A stretch of 64,000 bases of DNA from Plantago major (GCA_026545765.1 CM048840.1:44474959-44538958), one strand, 5' to 3'. Numbered from the stretch's first letter, positions 32,534 through 44,830 are shown. Made by a program: numbers and translations. Notes: generated from the sequence alone by a model not told the origin.

Positions 32534-35010
32534 ATGTCTCTGAGTGATGCACTCGTTCTGAAGCCAGAAAACTACGAGAAATGGAAGAACAACATGATGC
32601 TCCATCTGGAGGCCATTAGTGACGAGATGATCTATGTCATCAATGAAGGGCCTATCCAAATCAGACAACTCAAACAAGTTACTGAGGTGTCTGATGGAAG
32701 AAAAGCCTCAGACAAGGAAGATGGAAGCGAGGATGCGGCTGCCAGTGATAGTGGTCGTGTTGCTCGTGGAAGCATTATGTATGAAGACAAGCCAAGAGAG
32801 CTCTGGACATCTGAATATGCCAAGAGACACAGATTGGATGGTCAAGCTCGTAATATCATCATCAGATTGACACTGAGCACATCTGATTAAAGCTGTGGGT
32901 GCTAAAGCGGCGAAGTTGCACAGCGATTGATTGAAGAAATGCATGCGGGCAGAAAACCAAGGAAAACAAGTTCGAAGTTCTTAAATTGAAGTTCCAAAAC
33001 TTCAAACAAGGTCCACTGAAACTTTGGAAGAACTTGATTTTAGGTTTACTACTCTTATGAGTGATATGGCTGCACTTGGTGAAAGCAACAGATACTCCCA
33101 GCCAGAAAAGATTAAGACTATTGTCAGAAGTCTCAATCACAACTGGGAGCACACTAAGTTCTTTTATTTCAACGAGGATACCAAATATCACTCGATGAAA
33201 CTCTTCTCTCATCTTGCTCTCATAGACTATGAGACAACTCGGAGAGAATAAGCAATTTGAAAAGTTGCAAAGTGTTGCTCTAATCTCTCGAGGTACTTCT
33301 AAAAGAAGGATACCAAAGATGCATCTGAAGAAAATGCTCTTGCGATAAGACACATGAAGAAATTTGTGAGTCGAAGATTGAGAGAAGAAAAGCTAAAGAA
33401 AAGTGAAAAAGCATCTTGGCCCGAACTATCATCGATCTGAGAACATACAAATGAACAACTCTCTGAACACCCCATTCGGAAAGGTGTTAATCTTGAAGTT
33501 ATAGAAATAGGAAATGATATCTGCTTCTATTGTCAGCTTTGGTCACTTGAGAGATTGTCACCTTTAAACAAGCTTAAGGCGGTGACAAGAAGGGCGGAAG
33601 AAATTTCAAGAGAAATCAAAGGGCCTTCTTGTTGAAGAAAGGAAGAAGATTCAAATTCAACTTGATGCTCTAGACATTGAGACAAATTCGAAGATGGAGA
33701 TTCGGATGACTCGAACCTACCATCACCGATTGTGTGGAATCACCCACGATGTAATCAACTTGACCTTAAGAAGAATGAAATGTGTGGAGTTGTTGAGATT
33801 CTTTGGTCGGACATCTCCAACATTGAAATATGTCTTATGGCTGATGAGGTAACTAACAATTCACAATTTTGTACTATCGAGTGATGAGAATTGAGGATCA
33901 GGAGTTGGTCAAGAGTGAATTGGATCGTTATGAGAAAGAATTTACGGAAGCACAATCCAAAACCGAATTCTAGAGGAAAGCAAAGAAACTCTTGAAAAGA
34001 GGTTTACGAGCTAACGAATATCGAGAACAAGAATCTTTGAAATAGCCTTTCTGAAAGCTCAGATATCTGAGAATGAAAATTCTCACAAACTAGCCTTGAA
34101 TGAACTTAATAAGAAAATGATGAAGCTGCTATCTGAGAATGAAGAACTCAGAAAGAAAGAGCTATCCTTCCAATCTTATGCAAAGGCTAGTGACACTCTC
34201 ATTGAGGTTCAATCCTATCTGAGAGATCCCTCTGAGAAAGGTGGACTTGGACTTGATGAACAATCAAGTAATTCATCTCCGCTGAAGAAGAGTGATGGAA
34301 GGTTGACCTTTGTAAAAAGTCAACAGAATGATTCTTCAACCACCTATAGCATTGGTCAGAAAGCTAGGGTAGTTGACAAAGGAAAAGGAGTTGCAACCCA
34401 GCCTTTGAAAGAACAACAAGTTCACAAGAAACTTGAGGATAAGGTTTCTGAAAAGAAATCTGACCTCGGATATGCAACCATCCACATTCTTTGCATTACT
34501 AGGAAGGGAAGAATTTTGGAATAGGAAAATTCTCTACTAAACCATTTTATGAAAATAAAGATGGTGCGAAACTAATAAGGCTTCGAAGAGTGCATTGAGA
34601 AAGCGAAGGTGTTGAAATGGCATTGGCTATCGTGCTATTGGAAAGGTCCTTCTGCAACAATATAAGGAAGGACAAGAACAATGGCGCAAGGCTGATATTG
34701 CACGTAGCAATAGACAGAAGTGGAAGAAATCTCAAGCCACTGAAAAATTGAATGCCAGAGCTAGAAGGAACCTGGCCAGAAAGGCTAAGTTTGCTGAAAA
34801 GCAACCCCAGAAACCCAGGGTCCAGAAAGCACCAAAGGGAACACCTAGAAACACCCCAAGAAGGAAGATTGAGATCAAAATTACTGATTTTATTGCATCT
34901 CCTTCTGATCAAGTTAGACAAAAACAAACTCCCAAGAAATTCACTAAAATGTGGATTCCTACTGGAAGAATGTTTAGTCTAAGTGGTTCTATCTCTGAGG
35001 CAAGAACCTA
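32534..35010 (+). pseudogene. Copia gag, broken
   Basis: Starts MSLSDALVLKPENYEKWKN, typical of SIRE gag, open to 32890. 33024-33251 (LDFRFTTLMSDMAALGE) is the gag core in another frame. Around 33515-33580 a CCHC zinc knuckle (CFYCQ, then GHLRDCH across a shift) is followed by a Ser/Asp/Glu-rich piece. 34096-34524 is a coiled coil (MNELNKKMMKLLSENEELRKK). 34748-35011 is a basic tail. Many of the breaks in 32890-34040 can be read as CTG turned to CG. Confidence 0.82.
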
Positions 35011-35300
35011 ACTCATGTTTCCTGTTTTGTGCAGAACGCCTCATGGACTAAGGCTCAATGGCTATTTGATTGTGGATGCGGAAAGCACATGACAGGAGAC
35101 AAAGCAAATCTGGTCAACTACAAAGCTTGCAACCTTTGGACGGACATCCATTTTCTGGAGGAGAATTAAACCCCTCTTTGGGATCTGGCAACGTCAAATT
35201 AGGATCATTAACAATCACTGACGTATTACATGTTAGAGGTTTGAAATATAATCTATTTAACATAAGCCAGATTGCAGACAAGGGATTCACTGTGAAATTC
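35011..35300 (+). pseudogene. Copia protease, broken
   Basis: AQWLFDCGCGKHMTGDK (~35055-35105) matches the copia protease motif usually read LDSGCSRHMTG; the Ser after the catalytic Asp is Cys here. The frame shifts soon after, and the GSGNVKLGSLTITDVLHV part is in the integrase frame. Confidence 0.75.
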
Positions 35301-36342
35301 AAAGCAAAGTATTGCAAACTTATAGACAATGAGTCAAAGCAGACAGTCTTGGTTGCTCGGCGGAAAGGTAGTCTTTATGTTGCCGATTGGGCATCTGCCA
35401 CAACTGAAGAATGTCTCATGGTGAGTCAATCAGGTCACACAGAAGAGCACTGGTTATGGCACAAAAGAATGAGTCACTTGAATTTCAAAACTCTGAACAA
35501 ACTTGCCAATAAAGAGTTAGTGGTTGGTCTTCCCAAAACATCTTTCAGAAAGGATGGTATCTGTTCTGCCTGTCAGATGGGGAAACAATCCAAGATCTCT
35601 TTCAAGACCAAAACCAGACACTCTAGTGTTAGACCACTGCAACTATTACACATGGATCTTTTTGAATCATCCGTAACTAGTTATGCAGGAAAGAAGTATG
35701 GTCTGGTTGTTGTAGATGACTTCTCAAGATTCACTTGGGTTGTCTTTCTGAAGCACAAATCTGATGCTAGGGTGGAGATACCAAATTTGCTGAATAGGCT
35801 TGAAGTCATGAAAAATGACAAAGTATCTGCAATCAGAACAGACCATGGTACTGAGTTTGTTAACCAGTACATAAACGAGTTTTGTACCAGCAAAGGTATA
35901 CAACACCAAACTTTCCTCTGTGAGAACACCACAACAAAATGGTGTTGCAGAAAGGAAAAATAGAACCCTTAAGGAAGCAGCAAGGACAATGCTAGCTGAC
36001 ACTGAAATAAGTGAAGTTTATTGGGTTGAGGTTGTAAACACAGCATGCTACACTCAGAACAGATGTTTGATAAACAAACACCATGACAAGACCCCATATG
36101 AACTCTTGGTTGGTAGACCCCCTAATATCAAAGATCTGAAAGTATTTGGTTGTAGATGTTTTGTTCTTAACAATGGAAAAGAGTATCTAAGAACATTTCA
36201 ACCAAAGGCAGATGAAGGTGTGTTTCTTGGTTATTCTATGAATAGCAAAGCATATAGAGTTTACAACAAAAGAACAAAGAAGATTGAAGAATCAGTTCAT
36301 GTTGTATTCTATGAAGGAAGCAAGAAAACACCCCTTCGATGA
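35300..36342 (+). pseudogene. Copia integrase, one frameshift
   Basis: The H-H-C-C zinc region (WHKRMSHLNFKTLNKLANKE, then CSACQMGKQ), catalytic Asp in LLHMDLFES and RTDHGTEF, a frameshift at ~35915-35925, then the catalytic Glu in QQNGVAERKNRT and the C-terminal GCRCFVLNNGKEYL and EGVFLGYS motifs. All catalytic residues are present across two frames, overlapping at 35920-35963. Confidence 0.9.
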
Positions 36343-36725
36343 ACTCTCGAAAGGTTCAAGGAACTAATGATAAAGGATTACGAAGAAGAACCCTCGAAAG
36401 GAAAAACATCATTGTGGAAAGAGAGGATGACTACGGCGAAGAAAAGCATGAAATGCCTAGTAACAACGGATGATTCTCGGACATGATGAAGAATTTCCTA
36501 TGAGAATTCCGAAATGGGCGAAGATGTTCATCAGAGAGCTAACTCTGGAAATGACCTCTCTGACAGGCATGTCCCAGAAAGCTCTCACATTGAGCAAGTG
36601 TCAGACATTCACCGCCCCTCTGAGGTGCAAAATGTCACAGATACTGAAGAAGTATCAAGTCATAATCATAGTGATTCACATTCAGATCACATAGATGTTG
36701 ACCCTACCCTACTAGCCCTAAACCC
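36343..36725 (+). pseudogene. Copia integrase to reverse-transcriptase linker, degraded
   Basis: Acidic/Ser-rich linker in shifted frames. The start reads CCCCTTCGATGAACTCTCG, which becomes in-frame P-S-D-E-L-S-E if two lost T bases in CTG are assumed. 36514-36729 is open in another frame. Confidence 0.55.
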
Positions 36726-38282
36726 ATGATGAGATGGATCAAGGATCATCCTGCAAAAGATGTGATTGGACCAATCAATCAAGGTGTTAGGACTAGGAGA
36801 GCAATAGCTGAAAATGCTAACTCTCTCTTTAGATGTTTCATCTCAAACATTGAACCTAAAACTGTAGAAGAAACATTAAGAGACCAAGACTGGATCTCTG
36901 CAATACAAGAAGAGTTGGATCAGTTTGAGAGAAACAAAGTCTGGAAACTAGTTCCATTTGTAGAAGGAATATCTGTGATTGGAACTAAGTGGGTTTTCAG
37001 AAACAAGATGAATGAATCTGGTGAAATAACCAGAAACAAAGCAAGGTTGGTTGCCAAGGGATTTACCGGTGAAGGTTTAGATTTTGATGAGTCATATGCA
37101 CCGGTTGCAGTTGGATGCAATAAGACTCTTTCGCCTTTGACTTATAAAGACTTTAAAGTTTATCAAATGGATGTCAAGAGTGCATTCTTGAATGGTGAAC
37201 TTGCTGAGGAAGTCTATGTTGAACAACCACCTGGCTTTGAAGTTTCCTCAGAAAGTAGAATGGTCTATAAACTACAGAAAGCTCTATATGGACTGAAATA
37301 GGCTCCGATAGCATGGTGTGACACTTTGGCCAAACACCTTCTGGAAAGTGGTTTCAAGAAAAGTGAAGTTGATAAACTTTATTTACTTTAAATCATGATG
37401 GGAAACTACTCTTAGTTCAAGTATATGTTGATGACATTATATTTGGATCTAAGGACAAGCAACTTTGTGATGACTTTGCAAATCTCATGAAAAGTAAGTT
37501 TGAGATGAGCATGATGGGAGAATTGAACTATTTCCTAGGATTGCAAGTCAAACAACTCAATGATGGAATATTCATTAGTCAGACAAAGTATGCAACATAC
37601 ATGCTCACAAAGTTCAATCTTAAGCCTTCTGAAAAGAATGCTAAGATTCCTATGAGCATAGGAACCAAGATGACCTATACTGAATCAGATAAGAGTGTTG
37701 ATGAACACAAGTATAGGAAATTGATAGGTTCACTACTTTACCTTACTGCAAGCAGACCTGATATTCAATATGTAGTTGATGTGTGTGCTAGATTTCAAAC
37801 AAATCCAATGCAATCACACTACAACATTGCTATGAAAATATTAAGGTATGTGAAAGGTACAGTAGATGTAGGTTTGTGGTATCCTAAAGAAAGTGGATTG
37901 AGTTTGGCTGGTTACTCGGATCTTGATTATCTTTGGATCAATGCTTGATAGGAAAAGCACCTCGGGAACTTGTGGGTTTAAGAACTAGACTTATCTCATG
38001 GTTTAGCAAAAGAAAAACTCAATTGCAACTTCTACCACGGAGGTGAATATATTGCTTTGGTTGTTATGCAACACAAATTACGTGGATTCAACAACAACTC
38101 AGAGACTATGGACTCAATGAAGAGAAAACTCCCATTTTCTGTGATAACACAAGTGCTATTGCAATCACACAGAACCCCAAGTTCCATGCCAGAATAAAGC
38201 ACATTGATGTTAGACACCACTTCATCAGAGACCATGTTGAGAAAGGCAATATAGAGATACTCAAGATTGGCACAGAAGACTA
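36726..38282 (+). pseudogene. Copia reverse transcriptase and RNase H, broken
   Basis: 36726-37301 is open with [22 protein letters not shown] and [15 protein letters not shown] stop at 37300 (a CAG-like position read as TAG) and a frameshift at ~37385 precede the YVDD box (VQVYVDDIIFGSKD, ~37420-37460). Then FEMSMMGELNYFLGLQV, SLLYLTASRPDIQYVV and RNase H motifs to ADIFTKPL (~38290). The stretch 37940-38090 is badly shifted, and a TAA lies at 38281. Confidence 0.88.
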
Positions 38283-38342
38283 ACTTGCAGATATTTTCAC
38301 CAAGCCCCTACAAGAAAGCCGGTTCTTGACCTTAAGACATAA

Positions 38343-39085
38343 TCTTGGATTAATGGAGATGCCTAAGGACTGAAAAATGTCCTGAATCTCTAAAGTCTGA
38401 GTAAGTGAGGTAGAAAAGAAGTAGGCCTCTGAGAACATGTTCTCAGAAAGCCAAGTTGATAAGGAGTGATGCAAAGATTTCTGAGTAGCACTCAGAAAGG
38501 CAAAACATTTCTGGAATGGGTATCCGAAGGCAAGGTTGGTACACACTCAATAAGTAAATAAGACTAGAACTTACTTATTGAGAGTGGGTCAAATACATTC
38601 AAACAACTGAAGCTTCTGACACTTGAATTCAGAAAGCTATTTAGTCATAAAGAGAAAAGACACACAAAGCCCGAAAAGTATAAGTTCTGAAAGTCAAACA
38701 TGTCCAATGTCTCATATTTTTGCCATTTTTATGATAAACAATATAAAGATAAGGACTTGACACTCAGAATGATAAGTTCAAACGATTGAGTGTTCTTACT
38801 CTTTACTAAGTGACATAATGGATATAACTTGTTAAAAATCCATCAAGTCGGCACAATACCATTTGTTGATTGATATCATTACAAGATATTCAATATAATC
38901 CCTTGATGAATAAACGTTTGATCTCAACGGTTGAGATTAAAACAAAGTAAGTAATGTCTGTTGAGAAATGCAGACATGGCCCACTACGCATTTAATGAAG
39001 TACAAAGGACGTACCACGCCTATGCAGATACAAAGACACGCATTCATATTGAGTATGTATGTTGTATCTATGTACATTTTATCAC
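38343..39085. other. Copia spacer after RNase H
   Basis: No coding signal. It holds several CTCAGAAAG words and ends with a TATA box for the post-pol gene. Confidence 0.5.
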
Positions 39086-39096
39086 TATATATATAG
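39086..39096 (+). promoter_or_regulatory. TATA box of copia post-pol gene
   Basis: CTATATATATAGG about 200 bp before the first start codons (39289, 39301). The leader after it is CA/A-rich with no coding. This suggests separate transcription of the downstream gene. Confidence 0.5.
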
Positions 39097-39300
39097 GATT
39101 TGGGCAAAAGACAAACACTTTTACCAATTTGAAATTTCAAACTTGCATCAAAGCAAAATCTCTCAAGATTTACGCAAAACCCCTCTGCAAACTCGACTTC
39201 TTGTGCTTAGTCTTACGAAAAGATAGACTAATCTCGATTAATTGTGCAAAATTCATGAAAAACACTCACTCAAAACTCTATATAAGAGATGGCACCCGAA

Positions 39301-40350
39301 GATGACCACCGAGAACCCTAAGGCGCATCATCTACTCCTGCTGAAAAGCAAGGAGGAAAGGAACAAGGTGTTGAATAAGCATATACAGGAATGTTCACCC
39401 CATCGAACTGGAACCCTAACCACAAAATGAATTGGGGAGCTTTTCTGGTGAAGAGGTATGTACCAGCAGTTATACCTTCAAGACCAAAAAGGAAACTAAT
39501 ATTGGGGATGCTGAAGAATTCTCATATCTACAAGCTTCTATCTGCTGCACCCAGTGGACTATCCACACTGGATGTACTGGAGTTCTATAACAACTCCAAA
39601 ATCTTCACAAAGGTTGTGAATGACGAAGAAGAGAAATACATGCAGACTGAAGTCCAAAGACAAGAAATTGTTCTAGACTGCAACACTTTCTGCAAGATAT
39701 TCCGATTGAAAAATCAAGGAACAATTGAAGACATCAACATCAAGGACGCTTCCATGATTCAAGGCGTCAAAGAGCTATTTGAAGCAATCCAGTTAGAAAA
39801 TGCGAAGGGTCGCCCAAGAGACTTTGTTCTGAAAGCCATCAGAACTAGTCATCTCCAGAAACACTAGAGTACTTTAGCTCTTATTCTGGTCCGTTGCTTT
39901 GATGGCAACAAAGGTGGAGTAGACCAGATAAGCATGGAGAGATGGATGATGATGCATCTTCTGAACAAGAAGCATGAAGGGCAGGAAACCCACTTCAATT
40001 GGAAATGCGCCTTCAACAAATTCCTTGGACATATTGAGAATTTGAGCCCAAAATCATCAATGGCCTTCTTGAGCCAAAGGCGATATGCACTGGTCTCGAA
40101 TCATTACATTCTGGAAACAATGGGAATCACTCTCAGAGAGAAACAAGAAATCCCAATCACCAACTCCATTTTCAGACACGCCTTTGAAGAAAAGGAGAAA
40201 CTTGCTGCTGAGAACACACTCAGAAAGGCAGAAGAAGAAGAAACTGCACAACAAGGTGAGGAGGTCTCTGAGCAAGCTCAAGCTAAACCTCCAGTTGCCA
40301 AGAGAAAGAGGACTCAAAGCAAAAGAGCCTCCAAGTCCCTAAGCATATAA
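39301..40350 (+). pseudogene. Copia post-pol ('env-like') gene, N-terminal part
   Basis: Function unknown; the SIRE lineage is known for an extra gene at this place. The frame starting at 39301 (MTTENPKAHHLL) shifts at ~39420 into 39391-39867 (MNWGAFLVKRYVPAVIPSRP, LDVLEFYNNSK, CNTFCKIFRLKNQG), stops at 39867, and continues in 39934-40350 (MERWMMMHLLNKKHE, FNKFLGHIENLSPKSS) to a K/E- and A-rich tail. The middle resembles the plant retrotransposon accessory proteins that bear an EFY...F motif; I cannot assign a domain with certainty. No signal peptide is apparent. Confidence 0.6.
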
Positions 40351-41225
40351 GAGGCACAACTTTCTGGAGACAAGGTCTCAGAAGATGTTGGACGCCCAGA
40401 AAGGCAACTCCAGAATGCCCCAAGAATCCTGAATCAGACTGCTCCAGAACCCTTCAGAGATGATAGAAATATCATAGCTGGGTCTGCACCAACAAAGAAT
40501 AGTGATTCTGAGGATGATGAAGTACTTGAAAAAGTACTCAAAAGATTCAAGTATGAGACCCATGGAGGAGCATCAAGCTCAGCTCTTCAGAGACAAGAGC
40601 CCCTACTTGCCAAAGAAGAAGAAGGCACAGGTGAGGAAGATAGAATTTGGAAGATCGACATTGCTTCCACATTCACAATGCCGACATTTAATGTTCTTGA
40701 AGAAAATCTGTTTTAACACGGGTTCCTCAACCTCTGAGAAAGCTCGACTCTCGAAGGGATCAAGCTGAGATGGAGACTCGGAATGATCTGCAGAGGAGAA
40801 CAACAATGAGCAGAGAGGCTGGAATCACCACAAGTCGAGATCAATGATCGACTGACTCTATTCGGGTAACAAAGATGGTTTGTATGTAACTTGTGAACAT
40901 AGGTATATATTAACCCGATTATTCATAAGCTTTATTTATTACAGCCGATTTAGAGGCAATCTTTCGGGGAAGAAAACTTGTCCACCCTTTGAATCGAAGA
41001 GGTTCCTCAACCTCGAACATTAAAAGAGCACATGTCCACGTAGTAAAGTTATCTCTGAACAAGAAATAACTAACTAAAAATGCTCTTATCTTATGTTCTA
41101 ATATTCTTAATGTCTCTTCTTAGGCTCAAGTGATGAAGTAGTGGTGGTGGAACTAACACCCCAAAACCGAGAGATTCGGAGGTGAAAAGCTCTACGAGGA
41201 AGCATTCTTGAGCCTTGGTGAGAAG
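40351..41225 (+). pseudogene. Copia post-pol gene, middle part with likely intron
   Basis: Frame pieces rich in E, S and D (DSEDDEVLEKVLKRFKYE, ~40502-40560) run to ~40864. Then a likely intron (donor CGG|GTAACA at ~40866, pyrimidine-rich acceptor TCTTCTTAG at ~41124) joins ...LTLF to GSSDEVVVVE. A further exon piece (FGGEKLYEEAFLSLGEK) ends at 41225 in phase 0. Frameshifted in at least two places. Confidence 0.45.
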
Positions 41226-41307
41226 GTAAATGTCGATAATAGTCTCCTTCAAGAATGCTCGGGAAAACCCACTACTAAATCTTTTATGTTTGTTCTTACA
41301 TGCTCAG
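41226..41307 (+). other. Phase-0 intron 1 in copia post-pol gene
   Basis: 82 bp, donor GAGAAG|GTAAAT, acceptor TGCTCAG|TCA. Joins ...LGEK to SEEQLDGE in frame. Confidence 0.6.
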
Positions 41308-41451
41308 TCAGAAGAACAATTGGATGGAGAAACAGTTGTGTTATCTCCTCCAAAGGAAACTAAAACTGCTGAACAAGCAGTATCTGCAGAAAAGGTGCCA
41401 GAAACCCCCAAGGTTTCTGAGGAACATGCTACTGAGCTTCCTCACTTGGAA
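41308..41451 (+). pseudogene. Copia post-pol gene, exon between introns 1 and 2
   Basis: 144 bp, open: SEEQLDGETVVLSPPKET to ELPHLE. Acidic, low-complexity, with repeated VPETPKVSEE-type words. Ends in phase 0. Confidence 0.55.
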
Positions 41452-41536
41452 GTAAGTGAAGCCTCAAAAAGCATATTTCTATCTATCTTTCTCTGATAAA
41501 CAAGTTTCTGAAACCATAATTGATTTTAATTCTCAG
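41452..41536 (+). other. Phase-0 intron 2 in copia post-pol gene
   Basis: 85 bp, donor GGAA|GTAAGT, acceptor AATTCTCAG|GTT. Read through, it would add stops and hydrophobic residues unlike the flanks. Confidence 0.65.
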
Positions 41537-41653
41537 GTTCAAGCAAGAAGAAAGGTTGATGAGGATCAGACTTCTCCTCATAACAAGGTATCTGTGGTCT
41601 CTGAGACCAAGCAAGCAGAAGTACAGGATAATGAGCCTAGTGTTTCTACACAG
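41537..41653 (+). pseudogene. Copia post-pol gene, exon between introns 2 and 3
   Basis: 117 bp, open: VQARRKVDEDQTSPHNK to EPSVSTQ, in the same frame after splicing. Confidence 0.55.
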
Positions 41654-41734
41654 GTATGCTCAGAAAGCTTACTTTTGCACACATATACTAACTCAAGTGG
41701 TTTGAACAAAACTAACTTGATCCCTTTCTTTCAG
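41654..41734 (+). other. Phase-0 intron 3 in copia post-pol gene
   Basis: 81 bp, donor ACACAG|GTATGC, acceptor TTTCTTTCAG|GCT. All three introns are similar in length and phase. Confidence 0.65.
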
Positions 41735-43216
41735 GCTCAAAGTCTAGTGCCAGTTGATTTACTCAAGGCTTTCCAGAAGCACACTTTAAAGAAACATCTC
41801 AAGTGCTTCAGACAATGGCAGAAACACAGAAAGGCTGACCTTTCTGAATTAGCCAGAGTAATCAACGTCCCAGAAAAGAGAGCAATCGCCTTCAATCTGG
41901 AAGATTATATCCATGCATTGTTCCCAACAGAGTCCTACTCATTTTCCACTCTGATGCATGAAGACTTCATTCATGAAGTAGCACAAAGACTTATAGCAGA
42001 TTTCAAGTCTGCGGGTGCTCAAACCAAGCGGATGGTTACCCATCCTGCCTTGCCCAGCAAGCTCACTACTTATCCTGATGAATAAGAAGAAGTTAATGGG
42101 AGGATGATTACATTCCCAAATGTGATCAACCTGGTTTCAGAAGATGACGAGGAGATGGACGAAAATGATTATCAAGAACCTCCCTGTGAGCATCCAAACC
42201 AAGAAGCAAAGAACAAGAGTGATGATGATGATGATCAGAATGATGATCCCCAACCTGGACAAGGCGGGATTCAGAAAGCTAGCAAAGGAAGTGGAGAAAA
42301 GGCTACTCCTTCAAATGCTCAGAAAGCCCCATCATCATCACCTCCCAAGTCTCATCAAGATATCCAACAGGCTGAGCATAATGATGCCATAGAAGAAATT
42401 TCAGCCGCTGAGTTCAGGATTGAACAACTCGGAAAGGTGTTGGAAGAAGAAAAGAGAACCAGCATTGAGTGTCAAGCTCTTGTTGATGAAAAGGAGGCCA
42501 AACTCAAAAAGCTCAAAGAAGCTAATGCCAAGGAATTGGCACTCCTAGATGAGCAAAGAAATCTGAAGAATGCCATTGTTGTCACAGCTGCTGAGATAGA
42601 TGCCATGGATGACAATGATGATGAAGAGCACGATGCTAAGGCTGCATCAGAAAGACCTTCTACATTCTCTCAGAAGGCCAGCATACTCCAAGGCAAACAA
42701 AAGATGTTAGCCAGCTTGCAAACAATCCCAGAGAAGGATTATGAGAGTGATGCTGAAGAAAACCGCAACTTGATTACTGCAGAAGAAGATGAGAGACTTA
42801 TCACTCAGCAAAAGAGAGCCCTACTTGCTCCTCATATCTTCTCTGCACCAGGTAGTTCAATAAGTGAAGAGCACCGTGCAAGGAATAGTATCTTTTTGGA
42901 ACTCAAAGAGACACTAGTTGCCCAAGACACAGAAGTGCTAAAATCCGTCCCAGAAGAGATGAAGCCATTGGCTGCTGCTTTACTCAATAGAGCAACCAGC
43001 ATAGCTCTCTCTCAGAAAGATCTAGGGTTGGTCAGGGATGAGGATTGTAACAATGCTAATGCAGCATTGAATGAAGCCAGCCATGCTGTCCTACAAGCCA
43101 ACGCCATCCTAAGGCCGCTTGAAGAGCTCAACAGAAAGGAGCAGGAACTGGTTAGGCAAAACAAAGAGCTGAAGAAGGAACTTCAAGAATTAGTTAGGGT
43201 GCACAACCATCTCTAG
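41735..43216 (+). pseudogene. Copia post-pol gene, long C-terminal coiled-coil exon
   Basis: From AQSLVPVDLLKAFQKH through RQWQKHRKADLSELARVINVP to a single TAA at 42083, then again open from 42086 to 43216 (EEVNGRMITFPNVINL). The second part is very acidic, followed by long heptad-like stretches (EQLGKVLEEEKRTSIECQ; KEQELVRQNKELKKELQELV), so coiled coil. This is the largest open frame in the window outside gag/pol (370 codons from 42104). Role unknown; a structural or nucleic-acid-binding role is only a guess. Confidence 0.65.
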
Positions 43217-44534
43217 AAAAACTTTGAATCACACTCTGAAGCTTATGCTGTCATGAGTCAGTCATTCAGGACTAAGGGGGAAGAGATGCCTTAGAAAGGC
43301 AGAGGAAGAAAAAGAAAACAATCAAATCCTCCCTCCTCAAGTCAACTTGTCATTAAAGACACCACTGGAGACACCCTTGCTGAAGAAGTTGTTCCAGATC
43401 AACCAGCCAGAAGGCTGAGAAGTATGATAACTAGGGGAGCCAAGTCCCTTAGAATCTCAGAAGAGAAGAAGACTTCTGAAGAAGAAGAAAAGGAAGAAGG
43501 AGAAGTAAGAGGTCAAGAAAGCTGCAAATCTCCAACTTTGAACTTCAATGATGATGAGGATTAATCTGATACAGATGAACATCCACTTCACAAGAAAAGG
43601 ATACAAGCAACTATTTCACAACCTCCTCTGGAAGCAAGGCCTTTGGCAGCTAGAACCCCTTCTGGAAATACCAAGTCATTACAAGGAACATTCACCGGCC
43701 ATTGACGGGAAGAAAGGGTTAGAGGATCTCTGACGAAGGCCACCTAACGAAAGCAAGAAGGATTCGGTTTGGCGAGTAAGCAGAGAAACTCATCAAGAAA
43801 GGCCGGTGATGCCCACATTGAGTATATGAAGACCCGAATGAAGAGTCTTCATATAGGTGCATTCCGAACAAGAGAGGGTATTGGATTACGGAACTACAAC
43901 ATCTACTTGTCAATGATAAGTTTCAACTCCATCCTCAACGGATCCTAAAATGGAGAGAAGGCAAGCCAGAATTGCTAAAACCTGAGCACCTTCATGCCTG
44001 GCTAAACTTTGAAGTGGAAAAGAGGAATGAAGCCAGAAAGATGGATCTTTCTTTTGCATGTCCTTACCCAAAGCCTAATGATGTACACAACGTAAGAAAA
44101 CTGGATGGTAGCTACAGCAGGAAGAACAAACTAGGTGTTTCAACCTATGAGTCATTCTATATGACATTGGATGAATACCTAGATGATATACACTATCTGG
44201 AAGAAATATACAAGTATTTCAACCTATCTCAACTGCAAGTAGACCATGCACAGGTGCAGGAAAGTAATGCAGGTCAAACATTTTCTGCGGAAGAATCACA
44301 AGCTTGGCAAGAGTTACCATGAAATATGTGACTTATCCAGAAAGACAGAGCTCTCTGTCAGAAGGATTCTTTATGACTATGTCCAAGAATGCAGATAAGT
44401 GGATGATTATGTCAACTGATCCAGAAAGGATGCTGAAGAACTTGAGGTATCTGAACCCAAGTTGCATCTCTGAAGACTTGAAGACTAGTAACATTAGAAT
44501 ACTCTCTTGGAGCTTGGATTCTCCTTTGTTCTAA
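43217..44534 (+). pseudogene. Copia post-pol gene, C-terminal part, broken
   Basis: After a stop at 43214 the frame continues with a basic stretch (KGRGRKRKQSNPPSS, ~43294-43340), then an acidic one. A shifted zone 43690-43960 shows TCTGA-to-CGA type changes. 43972-44322 (LKPEHLHAWLNFEVEKRN) and 44304-44534 (MKYVTYPERQSSLSEGF) are further pieces. No known domain. Confidence 0.5.
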
Positions 44535-44830
44535 TTTACTTAGTATGTTTTGTTACTTTTTGTAATCTTGCTGATTGTTTCTGAATTTCTCTATTTGTAA
44601 GAGTTGCATCTTATTACGTAAAGCTGTACTATCAAGATCATACTCTGATACATTCTAATAGATGACAACTTATCGGCAAAGATCACTTCTTGTGATTTGG
44701 TTGATGTTTACTTTCGCACTTAATTGACTAAAATTGAATATCATTTGAAATGATTAAGTGGTGGATTGTTTTCTCTTCCAGGATTACAAATTTGTAATAG
44801 GACTTAAAAGATAGTCATGGATGACTGATC
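44535..44830. other. Copia 3' untranslated stretch
   Basis: AT-rich, non-coding, leading to the polypurine tract. Confidence 0.5.

Noticed and set aside
42104..43216. Copia post-pol product as a true envelope glycoprotein
   Set aside because: No signal peptide, transmembrane segment or fusion peptide is visible; the region is acidic and coiled coil.
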